Source of the DNA: JBFAPK01 sp040676675
GTDB taxonomy: Bacteria; Actinomycetota; Actinomycetes; Mycobacteriales; Micromonosporaceae
NCBI RefSeq assembly: GCF_040676675.1
Contig: NZ_JBFAPK010000042.1
Coordinates: 1 to 64,000 of the forward strand
Length of the DNA stretch: 64,000 nt
Reading direction: 5' to 3'
Below the pieces are notes generated by a model. It was given only the letters and a program-made list of their open reading frames with translations. It made no database searches and was not told the origin of the DNA. This document shows, piece after piece, positions 29,686 through 38,004 of this stretch. The position numbers and the translations under genes were made by a program. Each line of letters opens with the position of its first letter. Positions within the stretch are counted from its first letter, which is position 1.

Positions 29686-30780
29686 ATGCGCAAAGGGATC
29701 CTGGCCGTCGCCGCGGCCGGCCTACTGGTCACCGGCGGTCTCTCCGCCTGTGGCGACGACTCGGGCAGCAAAGGCGCCGGGGGCGCGAAGACGCCCAAGA
29801 TCGGCGTGATCCTGCCGGACAGCAAGTCCTCCGGACGTTGGGAGGGCGCGGACCGCCCGTTCCTGGAGCAGGCGTTCAAGGCCGCGGGCGTCCAGTACGA
29901 CATCCAGAACGCCCAGAACGACAAGACCCAGTTCCAGACCATCGCGGACCAGATGATCACCAGCGGGGTGACCGCCCTGATGATCGTCAACCTGGACTCC
30001 GGTACCGGTAAGGCCGTGCTCGACAAGGCCAAGTCGCAGGGCGTGGCGACGATCGACTACGACCGGCTCACCCTCGGCGGCTCGGCGCAGTACTACGTCA
30101 GCTTCGACAACGTGGCCGTCGGCAAGCTCCAGGGCGAGGGCCTGGTCAAGTGCCTGACCGACATGAAGGTCCAGAAGCCGGTGGTGGCCGAGCTGAACGG
30201 CTCGCCGACCGACAACAACGCCACCCTGTTCAAGAACGGCTACGACTCGGTCCTCAAGCCGAAGTACGACTCGGGCGAGTACACCAAGGGCCCGGACGAC
30301 TCGGTGCCGGACTGGGACCCGGCCCAGGCGCTCACCATCTTCGAGCAGCAGCTCACCAAGCAGAGCGGGAAGATCGACGGCGTGCTGGCCGCGAACGACA
30401 AGCTCGGCAACGCCGCCATCTCGATCCTCAAGAAGAACAGCCTCAACGGCAAGGTGCCGGTGACCGGGCAGGACGCGGAGCCCCAGGGCCTGCAGAACAT
30501 CCTCGCCGGCGACCAGTGCATGACCGTCTACAAGGCCGTCAAGCAGGAGGCGGCGGCCGCCGCCGACCTGGCGATCGCGCTGGCCAAGGGCGAGAAGAAG
30601 GACACCGGCCAGACGGTCCGTGACCCGGAGGGCAACCGGGACGTGCCGGCCGTGCTGCTCCAGCCGAAGGCGATCACCAAGGAGAACGTCAAGGACGTCA
30701 TCGCCGACGGGTACGTGACCAAGGCGGAGGTCTGCACCCCCGCGCTCGCGTCGGCCTGCGCCGCCGCCGGCATCAGCTGA
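29686..30780 (+). CDS. Sugar ABC transporter substrate-binding lipoprotein, xylose/ribose type
   Basis: Periplasmic-binding-protein-like lipoprotein of the CUT2 (XylF/ChvE/RbsB) family, 364 aa. Signal peptide with lipobox LSAC (Cys22). Mature protein begins with KIGVILPDSKSSGRWEGADRPFLEQAF, then MIVNLDSGTGKAVLDKAKSQGVATIDYDRLT and DGVLAANDKLGNAAISILKK, the pattern of xylose-binding XylF. GAAAGGA eight bases before ATG 29686. First gene of a binding protein-ATPase-permease-ROK operon. Exact sugar not shown; xylose is the best guess. Confidence 0.88.
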   Translation: MRKGILAVAAAGLLVTGGLSACGDDSGSKGAGGAKTPKIGVILPDSKSSGRWEGADRPFLEQAFKAAGVQYDIQNAQNDKTQFQTIADQMITSGVTALMIVNLDSGTGKAVLDKAKSQGVATIDYDRLTLGGSAQYYVSFDNVAVGKLQGEGLVKCLTDMKVQKPVVAELNGSPTDNNATLFKNGYDSVLKPKYDSGEYTKGPDDSVPDWDPAQALTIFEQQLTKQSGKIDGVLAANDKLGNAAISILKKNSLNGKVPVTGQDAEPQGLQNILAGDQCMTVYKAVKQEAAAAADLAIALAKGEKKDTGQTVRDPEGNRDVPAVLLQPKAITKENVKDVIADGYVTKAEVCTPALASACAAAGIS

Positions 30781-30822
30781 ACCAGTCCCGGCCGACCGGC
30801 CGGTCTCCGGCACCGCCGAGGC

Positions 30823-30862
30823 GGAGCCGCCCGGCACGCCAACCCGCGTGCCGGGCGGCTCC
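30823..30862 (+). terminator. Intercistronic hairpin after the binding-protein gene
   Basis: 17-bp perfect stem (30823-30839 with 30846-30862), 6-base loop, no T run, in the 133-base gap before the ATPase gene. Such hairpins commonly let the binding protein be made in excess over the ATPase and permease. Confidence 0.7.
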
Positions 30863-30913
30863 GTCGAGCTGACGGGCACCCTCGATCGGACACCCGCGTA
30901 AAGGAGATGCTCC

Positions 30914-31738
30914 GTGTCCGCACAACCCCTGTTGGAACTGCGCGGGATCGACAAGAACTTCGGTCCCGTCCAGGTCCTGCGCGACGTCGCCTTCGCCGCC
31001 CATCCGGGCGAGGTGACCGCACTCGTCGGCGACAACGGAGCCGGCAAGTCCACCCTCGTCAAGTGCATCAGCGGCATCTACCCCATCGACGGTGGGGAGG
31101 TCCTCTTCGAGGGCCGCCCGGTGCACATCAACACCCCGCGGGACGCCGCCGGGCTCGGCATCGAGGTGGTCTACCAGGACCTGGCGCTCTGCGACAACCT
31201 CGACATCGTGCAGAACATGTTCCTCGGCCGGGAGAAGCGCAGCGGCCTGGTGCTCGACGAGCCGACGATGGAGAAGATGGCCGCGGACACGCTGGCCGGC
31301 CTCTCCGTCCGTACGGTCAAGTCGCTGCGCCAGTACGTCTCCAGCCTCTCCGGCGGACAGCGCCAGACCGTCGCCATCGCCAAGGCCGTGCTCTGGAACA
31401 GCAAGGTCGTCATCCTGGACGAGCCGACGGCCGCCCTCGGCGTCGCGCAGACGGCCCAGGTACTCGAACTCGTCCGCCGGCTGGCCGACAAGGGCCTCGC
31501 CGTCGTGCTCATCTCGCACAACATGAACGACGTCTTCGCCGTCGCCGACCGGATCGCCGCGCTCTACCTCGGCCAGATGGTCGCCCAGGTGAAGACCACC
31601 GACGTCACCCACGCCCAGGTGGTCGAACTGATCACCGCGGGCCGCTCCGGCGCCCTCGGCCTCGCCGCCGAGCCCGCCGAGGGCCAGCCCGACAATGGCG
31701 CCGAGCCCGCCGACACCGCCCCAGGAGCAGTCCGATGA
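30914..31738 (+). CDS. Sugar ABC transporter ATP-binding protein (single-domain)
   Basis: 274 aa ATPase of a CUT2-type importer. Walker A GDNGAGKST near residue 40, signature LSGGQRQ near 148, Walker B VVILDEPTAALG near 163, and the switch His in LISHNMNDVF. Most XylG/RbsA/MglA proteins are about 500 aa with two cassettes; this one has a single cassette, as in FrcA, and must work as a homodimer. GTG 30914 has AAAGGAG seven bases upstream. Its last codons overlap the permease start (ATGA). The C-terminal 30 residues are Ala/Glu/Pro-rich. Confidence 0.9.
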   Translation: MSAQPLLELRGIDKNFGPVQVLRDVAFAAHPGEVTALVGDNGAGKSTLVKCISGIYPIDGGEVLFEGRPVHINTPRDAAGLGIEVVYQDLALCDNLDIVQNMFLGREKRSGLVLDEPTMEKMAADTLAGLSVRTVKSLRQYVSSLSGGQRQTVAIAKAVLWNSKVVILDEPTAALGVAQTAQVLELVRRLADKGLAVVLISHNMNDVFAVADRIAALYLGQMVAQVKTTDVTHAQVVELITAGRSGALGLAAEPAEGQPDNGAEPADTAPGAVR

Positions 31739-32997
31739 CCACTACGACCGCCGTCCGGGCGGAGGGGCCCGCAGCCGTCACCCCCACCCCCACCGTCGGC
31801 AGCCACCTGCGCAACTACTGGTCCCGGGTACGCGGCGGCGACCTCGGTTCGCTCCCCGCCGTAGCCGGCCTCGTCGTGCTTTGCGCGGTCTTCGCGATCG
31901 TGCGCCCGGTCTTCCTCTCCGCGGCCAACTTCGCCAACCTCTTCACCCAGGGCGCCGCGGTCACGGTGATCGCGATGGGCCTGATCTTCGTACTGCTGCT
32001 CGGTGAGATCGACCTCTCGGCCGGCTTCGCCAGCGGCGTCTGTGCCGCCATCCTGGCCAACGTCGCCACCGTGCTCGGCCTGCCCTGGTACGTCGCGGTC
32101 CTCGCGGCCGTCGGCACCGGCGTCCTCATCGGCCTGGTGCTCGGCATGCTGGTGGCGAAGGTCGGCATACCGTCGTTCGTGGTCACCCTGGCCGGGTTCC
32201 TGGCGTTCCAGGGCATCGTGCTGCTCCTGATGAAGGAGGGCACCAACATCTCGATCAACGACGACGTCCTCGTCGCGATCGAGAACGGCAAGGTGCCGCC
32301 GGCACTCGGCTGGATCTTCGCGGCGCTCGCCGTCGCCGGGTACGCCCTCGTGCAGCTGCTGCGGCACCACAACCGCACCTCGCACGGCCTCATCGCCGAC
32401 CCGCTCGCCGTGGTGATCGGCCGGATCGCGACGCTCGCCATCATCCTGGGCATCGCGGTCTACGTGCTCAACCTGGAGCGCAGCATCAACCCGCTGATCA
32501 CCTCCAACAAGGGCATGCCCATCGTCGTACCGATCATCGCGGTGCTGCTGGTGGTCTGGACCTTCGTCCTGCAGCGCACCGCGTACGGCCGGCACCTGTA
32601 CGCGGTCGGCGGCAACCGGGAGGCGGCGCGGCGCGCCGGTATCCCGGTCGACCGGATCCGCATCTCGGCGTTCGTCATCTGCTCCGGCATGGCCGCGATC
32701 GGCGGCATCATCGCGGCGAGCCAGGGACGCTCGGTCGACCCGAACACCGGCGGCAGCAACGTGCTGCTCTACGCGGTCGGCGCGGCGGTGATCGGCGGTA
32801 CCAGCCTCTTCGGTGGCAAGGGCCGGATGGTCGACGCCGTGCTCGGTGGCGCCGTGGTGGCGGTCATCATCAACGGCATGGGTCTGATGGGCTACAAGTC
32901 GGGCGTCAAGTACGTTCTCACCGGCGTGGTGCTGCTGCTCGCCGCGGGCGTCGACGCGCTCTCCCGGCGGAGGGCGGCAGCCACGGGCACCCGCTGA
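31735..32997 (+). CDS. Sugar ABC transporter permease, XylH/RbsC family
   Basis: 420 aa, about 10-12 membrane segments. The CUT2 permease signature is seen in FVLLLGEIDLSAGFASGVCAAI, and the C-terminal GRHLYAVGGNREAARRAGIPVDRIRISAFVICSGMAAIGGII is characteristic. A long extra hydrophilic loop and helix pair near 165-240 fits the XylH subgroup. ATG 31735 overlaps the ATPase stop; AGGAG is 7 bases upstream. Confidence 0.9.
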   Translation: MTTTTAVRAEGPAAVTPTPTVGSHLRNYWSRVRGGDLGSLPAVAGLVVLCAVFAIVRPVFLSAANFANLFTQGAAVTVIAMGLIFVLLLGEIDLSAGFASGVCAAILANVATVLGLPWYVAVLAAVGTGVLIGLVLGMLVAKVGIPSFVVTLAGFLAFQGIVLLLMKEGTNISINDDVLVAIENGKVPPALGWIFAALAVAGYALVQLLRHHNRTSHGLIADPLAVVIGRIATLAIILGIAVYVLNLERSINPLITSNKGMPIVVPIIAVLLVVWTFVLQRTAYGRHLYAVGGNREAARRAGIPVDRIRISAFVICSGMAAIGGIIAASQGRSVDPNTGGSNVLLYAVGAAVIGGTSLFGGKGRMVDAVLGGAVVAVIINGMGLMGYKSGVKYVLTGVVLLLAAGVDALSRRRAAATGTR

Positions 32998-33022
32998 ACC
33001 CTCCACTCCGGAGCACACGACA

Positions 33023-34201
33023 ATGCGCGCAGGGCCGAGCCAGGACGAGATCCGCCGGCAGAACCTCGGTGCGCTGCTGCGCTACGTACACATCCACGGG
33101 GCCACCTCGCGCGCGGAGCTGACCGCCACCCTCGGTCTGAACCGCAGCACCATCGGGGCGCTCACCGCCGACCTGGCGGCCGCGCGGCTCGTCAGCGAGG
33201 AGGCACCGCGGGAGACCGGCCGGGCCGGACGACCGTCGCTGGTCGTCCGGCCGGAGTCTTCCCTGGTGTACGCGTACGCGTACAGCATCGAGGTGGACCG
33301 GCTGCGGGCCGCCCGGATCGGGCTCGGCGGCGAGGTCCTCGACCGGCGGGAGGCGGCCCGGCCGCGCGGGCTGCTCGCCGAGGAGACGCTGCCGCTGCTC
33401 GCCGGCTTCGCCCGGCAGATGCAGCAGGCGGTACCGGCGGAGTCCGTCTACGTGGGCGGCGGCGTCGCGGTGAGCGGCATCGTCCGGGGCGAGCAGGGGC
33501 CGCTACACGTCAGCCCCCGTACCGGCTGGTCGGGCGAGCCGCTCGGCGAGGCGCTGGCCACCGTGGTCGGCCCGCGCCGGCCGGTACTGGTCGGCAACGC
33601 GGCCGACGTGGTGGCGCTCGCGGAGCACGCGCGGGGCGCCGGGGCCGGCTACGACAACGTGCTCTACCTGCACCGGGACGTGGGGATCGACGCCGGGATC
33701 ATCGTCGACGGGCGCCGGCTGACCGGACACGGCGGCTACGGCGGCGAGGTGGGGCACATGGTGGTGCGGCCCGACGGCCGCGCCTGCGGCTGCGGCTCCC
33801 GGGGCTGCTGGGAGACCGAGATCGGCGAGTACGCGATGCTCCGGCTCGCCGGGCGCGACACCGCCGCCCCCGGCGCCTCGCTCGCCCTCATCGACGCGGC
33901 CTCCCGGGGGGACGCCAGCGCCCAGGCGGCGGTACGGCACGTCGCCGACTGGCTCGGCTTCGGCGTCGCCAACCTGGTCAACATCTTCAACCCCGCGGTG
34001 GTCATCTTCGGCGGTACGCTCCGCGACATCTACCTCGCCGGGGCGGCCCGGGTGCGCAGCCGGCTCAACGCGATGGCGCTGCCCGCCGCCCGCGAGCAGG
34101 TCCGCCTGCGTACTCCCCTACTGGGCGAGGACGCGGCGCTGATCGGCGCGGCCGAACTCGCCTTCGAGCAGCTGCTCGCCGACCCACTCGACGCCGGCTG
34201 A
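33023..34201 (+). CDS. ROK family transcriptional regulator
   Basis: 392 aa repressor-type protein with an N-terminal winged helix (RRQNLGALLRYVHIHGATSRAELTATLGLNRSTIGALTADL, about 10-55) and a ROK sugar-kinase-like domain. The zinc motif CGCGSRGCWETEIG and the preceding GGEVGHMVVRPDG are present. Lies 25 bases after the permease, so it is the likely local regulator that senses the transported sugar (XylR-like). The kinase catalytic aspartate is not obvious, as in regulators. Confidence 0.9.
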   Translation: MRAGPSQDEIRRQNLGALLRYVHIHGATSRAELTATLGLNRSTIGALTADLAAARLVSEEAPRETGRAGRPSLVVRPESSLVYAYAYSIEVDRLRAARIGLGGEVLDRREAARPRGLLAEETLPLLAGFARQMQQAVPAESVYVGGGVAVSGIVRGEQGPLHVSPRTGWSGEPLGEALATVVGPRRPVLVGNAADVVALAEHARGAGAGYDNVLYLHRDVGIDAGIIVDGRRLTGHGGYGGEVGHMVVRPDGRACGCGSRGCWETEIGEYAMLRLAGRDTAAPGASLALIDAASRGDASAQAAVRHVADWLGFGVANLVNIFNPAVVIFGGTLRDIYLAGAARVRSRLNAMALPAAREQVRLRTPLLGEDAALIGAAELAFEQLLADPLDAG

Positions 34202-34228
34202 GATTGGTGGCGAGACGGTGGGGGCCGG

Positions 34229-34426
34229 TCAACAGGTGGCCGACTTCTCCTTCGGCGTTGCCGGCTTCTCCTTCGGCCTGCCGCCGAACAGCTCACGGTG
34301 CTTCTCCTGGTGTGCCCGGACGCTCGCCTCCCACGCCTCCTGATCCATCTCTGGATCGGGCGGCACCCATCGGTGCGACCCGTCCTCGTAGTGCATCGGC
34401 TCGTCACCGCGCCTGAGGAGGCTCAT
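34229..34426 (-). CDS. Small basic hypothetical protein, third gene of the GntR cassette
   Basis: 65 aa, no recognised domain. An N-terminal MSLLRRGDEPMHYEDGSHRWVPPDPEMDQEAWEASV part, a helical middle and a Lys/Pro-rich C-terminus ending in PKEKSATC. It starts inside the stop codon of the gene before it (TGATG), so the two are translationally coupled. Confidence 0.6.
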   Translation of the reverse strand: MSLLRRGDEPMHYEDGSHRWVPPDPEMDQEAWEASVRAHQEKHRELFGGRPKEKPATPKEKSATC

Positions 34427-34686
34427 CAGCGGGTCCAAGCGATGAAGCGAACGTAGAGCTCGGCGGGGGATCTGCCGGCCAGATCACGCGTCGCGGCGTA
34501 CAGCCGATCGGCCATTTCCATCGAGAGTCCGATCCGATCCTCGCCGTACCGTCCGTACAACCGACTCCGGGCCTGCGGACACGGCCACGCCTCCTGACAC
34601 GTGTCGCAGTCCCACTCGGGACGAACTGGTTCGTGGTCGTCGACGGCTGGGCCGCGTGCCGGCCCCCGCCCTTCGCTCGACGCCAC
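34426..34686 (-). CDS. Small Cys-motif protein (CxxCx5C), second gene of the GntR cassette
   Basis: 86 aa. EWDCDTCQEAWPC (Cys27, 30, 36) followed by a helical region RIGLSMEMADRLYAATRDL and the ending LYVRFIAWTR. Short proteins with this layout are common in actinomycetes and are sometimes labelled flavin reductase without good reason. The motif could bind zinc. GTG 34686 lies 3 bases after the previous stop, and its own stop overlaps the next start. Confidence 0.65.
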   Translation of the reverse strand: MASSEGRGPARGPAVDDHEPVRPEWDCDTCQEAWPCPQARSRLYGRYGEDRIGLSMEMADRLYAATRDLAGRSPAELYVRFIAWTR

Positions 34687-34689
34687 CGC

Positions 34690-34890
34690 TCACCGCTTGG
34701 GGCATGGGCAGTCGCAGCGCCAGTCGCGCAGGTAGGCGTACGGTCCACCGCCGCCGTTCTCGATGCAGCGGTGCTCCGCCCGGCCGGCCGTCGCGCACCG
34801 GATACAGAGGTATGCCAGGTACGGCGGTGGCATCGGATCCGGTTCATGCGCGGTCACGGGCCGTTCCCAGACAGCGCTGCGGTTCCTCAC
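34690..34890 (-). CDS. Small Cys-rich protein, first gene of the GntR cassette
   Basis: 66 aa from GTG 34890, with GGAGGAGG about 8 bases upstream. Six cysteines (29, 32, 42, 59, 61, 63) in CIRC-x9-C-x16-CDCPCPKR, a likely metal site. No known family was recognised. It is divergent from the GntR gene. Confidence 0.6.
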   Translation of the reverse strand: MRNRSAVWERPVTAHEPDPMPPPYLAYLCIRCATAGRAEHRCIENGGGGPYAYLRDWRCDCPCPKR

Positions 34891-35081
34891 GCGATCAGCC
34901 TCCTCCGCGTTTGGGCAGGTCCGGCCCCGGAGTCCTGGGGTCACGGAGCCGGACCGCCTTCCGGCAGGCCCCCTTGGTTGCCGACCGAGGGGACCCATCT
35001 CTGAACCTCCCACAGCTAGCGTTGGGTAGTCAATGGCTTCCCTTTGGTGATTTCCTATAGCTGCCGACCGAAGGGATCACC

Positions 35082-35300
35082 ATGCCACCGCGCTACCGCT
35101 ATGAGGAAATAGCCGATGACCTGGAGAAGCGGATCGAGGCGGGCGAGTTCTCACCCGGCTCTCGCCTACCCAGCAGGCGGGAGCTGACCGAGCACTACGG
35201 CGTCACGGAACCCGTCATCGATCGGGCCATGCAGAACCTCCGCGCCAAGGGCATCACGGAGACACTGCCAGGCGTCGGCGTGTACGTCCGGGAACGCTGA
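35082..35300 (+). CDS. Stand-alone GntR-type winged-helix regulator
   Basis: 72 aa, only the DNA-binding part of a GntR protein: YEEIADDLEKRIEAGEFSPGSRLPSRRELTEHYGV followed by the wing. No effector-binding domain. AAGGGA precedes ATG 35082. It is divergent from the three small Cys-type genes (191-base gap), a layout that suggests it controls them and itself. Confidence 0.82.
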   Translation: MPPRYRYEEIADDLEKRIEAGEFSPGSRLPSRRELTEHYGVTEPVIDRAMQNLRAKGITETLPGVGVYVRER

Positions 35301-35446
35301 GCCGTACGCGGAGGCCCGACACCTGGCGGCAGGGAATCGCTGCGGATGCGGACCGGGTCTGTTGGACCGGCGTGCGGTGCGCAGCGGACGCGCCGCGGAC
35401 CCATCGGCGGGTGGGTTGGCGGGACCCGGCGGCGCGGGCGGCTGCG

Positions 35447-35452
35447 TACGCT
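35447..35452 (+). promoter_or_regulatory. -10 element TACGCT of the DUF1707 gene (leaderless)
   Basis: TACGCT, 7 bases, then GTG 35460. Confidence 0.55.
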
Positions 35453-35459
35453 GTCCGGC

Positions 35460-35750
35460 GTGGACGTTCAGATGCGGGCCTCGGACGACGACCGGCAGCG
35501 GGTCATCGCGGACCTGCAACGACACACCGAGGCGGGGCGGCTCGACCTCGACGAGTTCTCCGAGCGGGTCGGCGCGGTCTACTCCGCCCGTACCCTCGGC
35601 GAGCTGGCGGCCGTCACCCGGGACCTACCCGCGGTCCCGGCCGGCGTCCCCGGCGACGCCACCAACGGCCGTCGTGACCTGCTGATCCTCTTCGCGGTCG
35701 CCGCGGTGACCCTGGTGCTGCTCGGGATCTACATCGCGGTCGTCCGCTGA
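35460..35750 (+). CDS. DUF1707 domain membrane protein
   Basis: 96 aa. DUF1707 domain (RASDDDRQRVIADLQRHTEAGRLDLDEFSERVGAVYSARTLGELAAVTRDLP, about 5-57) and one C-terminal membrane helix (LLILFAVAAVTLVLLGIYIAVV). Function unknown; such proteins are common in actinomycetes. GTG 35460 is supported by the leaderless promoter. Its last 126 bases overlap the convergent MFS gene. Confidence 0.85.
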   Translation: MDVQMRASDDDRQRVIADLQRHTEAGRLDLDEFSERVGAVYSARTLGELAAVTRDLPAVPAGVPGDATNGRRDLLILFAVAAVTLVLLGIYIAVVR

Positions 35751-37202
35751 GCCCGGTCCGGCGGCCCGCACGGCGCCGCCGGGCACGGGCACGGGCCCGC
35801 CGTCGGCAGCGCCATCCGCGTCGGGGCCCGCGTCCCGGTCCAGCTCCCGCCAGGTCCGGCCGAGGAACGGTCGCACCGTCACGACCAGGTAGGCCAGGCC
35901 GAAGAGCAGGCAGGCGACCCGCAGGTCCAGTCCGGACACCGCCCAGCCGGCCAGCAGGCCGCCCAACGGGATGCCCGCCCAGCAGAGCGCCTGGGACAGT
36001 CCGAGCACCCGGGCCCGCAGCGACTCCGGTATCCGCTCGTAGGAGACCGCGCCGAGGATCGGGTTGACCGCCGCGATGGCCAGCCCGGCGGCGAAGGCGA
36101 CCGGGTAGACAATCCATTCCCGGTCCAGTACGCCGAGGACGACGAAGCGCGGCGCGCCGGCGATCAGGAAACCGACCGCGAAGACGGGGAAGCGCGGCAC
36201 CCGCGGCGCGATCGCGGTGAAGACCACGTTCCCGAGCATCGCGCCGGTGGCGAAGACCGCGGAGAGCAGGCCCAGCGCGACCGGGGAGCCGACGATGTCG
36301 CGCGCCCACACCGGCGCGAGCACCGTGCCGTACGCCGCGTCGGCGAGGTTGGTCACGAAGAGCATCAGCGCGACGCCGCGGATCAGCCGGTCCCGGAGCA
36401 GGAAGCGCAGCCCGGCGGCGAGCGCCACGAGGTACGGCTCGTGCCGGCCCGGCGGCGCGGCGTCCTCCGGCGCGGCTTGGCCCGGCGCGGCTTGGCCCGG
36501 CGCGGCTTCCCCGGGCGGTGCGGAGTCGGGGCGTACCGGCGGGCGGGGCCGGACCGCGACGGCGACGACCAGCGCGGCCACCGCGAAGGTGGCGGCGTCG
36601 ACCAGCAGCACGACCGGCGCGTCGAGGGCGGCGACGAGCAGCCCGGCCAGCGACGCGCCGAGCAGGGTGGCGAGGCGGCTCAGCCCGTCGTGGAGGCTGG
36701 TGGCCCGGGTCATCGCGGTCCCCGACGCCTCGACGGCGACGGGGAAGACCACGCGCTTGGCGGTGTCGCCGAAGCCGCGCAGCAATCCGGCCGCCGCGAC
36801 CAGGGCGCAGAGCGCGCCGAAGGTGAGCCCGCCCGCGAGGTGCAGCACCGGTACGGCGGCCACCGCTAGGGTGCTCGCCACGTCGGCGACCACGCTGGTC
36901 CGGCGTCCGCCGACCCGGTCGATCAAGGGCCCGCCCAGGCCGCAGGCCAGGACGTAGGGCAGCATCTCGGCGAACGCGACGACGCCGGTACGGGCGGCGC
37001 TGCCGGTCGTGCTGAGCGCGAACCAGGGCAGGGCGACCAGGCTCATCCGGGTACCGACCAGCGAGAGCGTCTCGGCCGTCAGCAGGCCGACCAGCGCCCG
37101 GCGGCGGCCGGACCGGGCCCGCTCGGGCGCCTCCCGGCGGCTGGACCGGGCCCGCTCGGGCGCCTCCCGGCGGCTCGCCGATCGGTCCGGGGCGGCGCGC
37201 AT
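35625..37202 (-). CDS. MFS transporter with antisense-overlapping C-terminus
   Basis: 525 aa, about 12 membrane helices, drug-efflux-like (the opening LTAETLSLVGTRMSLVALPWFALSTTG is typical of the MFS_3/enterobactin-exporter group). A hydrophilic mid-loop has PGQAAPGQAAP-type repeats, and the N-terminus has a perfect 33-bp DNA duplication (37110-37175). The final roughly 40 residues are hydrophilic and are read antisense to the DUF1707 gene. ATG 37202 overlaps the regulator stop (TGATG), so both form one operon controlled by the upstream operator. Confidence 0.85.
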   Translation of the reverse strand: MRAAPDRSASRREAPERARSSRREAPERARSGRRRALVGLLTAETLSLVGTRMSLVALPWFALSTTGSAARTGVVAFAEMLPYVLACGLGGPLIDRVGGRRTSVVADVASTLAVAAVPVLHLAGGLTFGALCALVAAAGLLRGFGDTAKRVVFPVAVEASGTAMTRATSLHDGLSRLATLLGASLAGLLVAALDAPVVLLVDAATFAVAALVVAVAVRPRPPVRPDSAPPGEAAPGQAAPGQAAPEDAAPPGRHEPYLVALAAGLRFLLRDRLIRGVALMLFVTNLADAAYGTVLAPVWARDIVGSPVALGLLSAVFATGAMLGNVVFTAIAPRVPRFPVFAVGFLIAGAPRFVVLGVLDREWIVYPVAFAAGLAIAAVNPILGAVSYERIPESLRARVLGLSQALCWAGIPLGGLLAGWAVSGLDLRVACLLFGLAYLVVTVRPFLGRTWRELDRDAGPDADGAADGGPVPVPGGAVRAAGPGSADDRDVDPEQHQGHRGDREEDQQVTTAVGGVAGDAGRDRG

Positions 37203-37786
37203 CACGGCACCTCGTCCGGGCCGCGGAGGAACGGCATGAGCTGCACCTGCAGGTCCACCGGTTCGGCGCCGTCCGGGGTGTCCGGGCCGGCCGCGTCGTC
37301 GTGGCGGTACCGCTCGACCAGCGCGAAGATGGCCCGATTCAGCTCCTCCCCCTCCGCCGGGGTGAGCCGCAGCCGCCAACTGCTGATGGTCGGCACGTCC
37401 CGCCACTGTTCGGGCAGGGCGGCGCGCTCGCCGAGCCAGCGGTCGACCCGTTCGGCGTAGAGCGACGCGACGCCGCGCAGGTACGCCTCGGTCTCCTCGG
37501 GGGCCTCCCGGGCCAGGTCCGGATCGTCGAGAAGGGTCCGCGTGTGCGCCGCCTTCCACCACCGCTCCCGGCCGGCGCCCCGGTCCGGGTCCTCGACCAC
37601 GAAGCCGTACTGGGCAAGCTGGCGCAGGTGGTAGCTGGTGGCGCCGGTGGACTGGCCGAGCCGCTGGGCGAGCAGGGTGGCCGTGGCGGGACCGTGCTCG
37701 CGCAGCGCGTTGAGCATCCGTACCCGCAGCGGGTGCGCGAGCCCGCGCAGCGAGACGGGATCGGGACGGGCGGCTTCCGAAGACAT
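37202..37786 (-). CDS. ArsR-like winged-helix repressor of the MFS operon
   Basis: 194 aa. HTH of the ArsR/HTH_20 type: LRGLAHPLRVRMLNALREHGPATATLLAQRLGQSTGATSYHLRQL (about 14-60), then a helical C-terminal domain that probably senses a ligand or forms a dimer. ATG 37786 was chosen because -10 TACCGT lies 7 bases upstream, and longer forms would start inside the operator. It is expected to repress itself and the coupled MFS pump. Confidence 0.88.
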   Translation of the reverse strand: MSSEAARPDPVSLRGLAHPLRVRMLNALREHGPATATLLAQRLGQSTGATSYHLRQLAQYGFVVEDPDRGAGRERWWKAAHTRTLLDDPDLAREAPEETEAYLRGVASLYAERVDRWLGERAALPEQWRDVPTISSWRLRLTPAEGEELNRAIFALVERYRHDDAAGPDTPDGAEPVDLQVQLMPFLRGPDEVP

Positions 37787-37793
37787 GTTTGCA

Positions 37794-37826
37794 ACGGTAT
37801 CCTTGCAAAGGAGTCTTTGCAAGGAT
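37794..37826 (-). promoter_or_regulatory. Promoter TTGCAA-N17-TACCGT overlapped by a perfect 12-bp operator palindrome
   Basis: Operator: ATCCTTGCAAAG (37799-37810), 4-base loop, and its exact inverse (37815-37826). Promoter on the minus strand: -35 TTGCAA (37817-37822), 17-base spacer, -10 TACCGT (37794-37799), then 7 bases to the ATG. A third TTTGCAA half-site lies at 37788-37794. Repressor binding would cover the whole promoter. Confidence 0.85.
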
Positions 37827-38004
37827 TGTACGGCGAACCGCCGCCGCGGTAGCGGACGATGATGCGGCCGGCACCAGCGCGGGACGGGCCGAACCGGGAA
37901 CAGGCGTAGGACGGGCGCGGGACAGGCGGGAAAGGCAGCACGGGCGGGCCGGGCGGGACGCGCCGACTACCGGGACGCCCGGCCCCGTCGACCGGACCCT
38001 TCCC

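Noticed and set aside
34426..34686. Flavin reductase
   Set aside because: Short actinomycete proteins with this CxxCx5C layout are sometimes so named, but an 86-aa protein lacks the flavin reductase fold and motifs.
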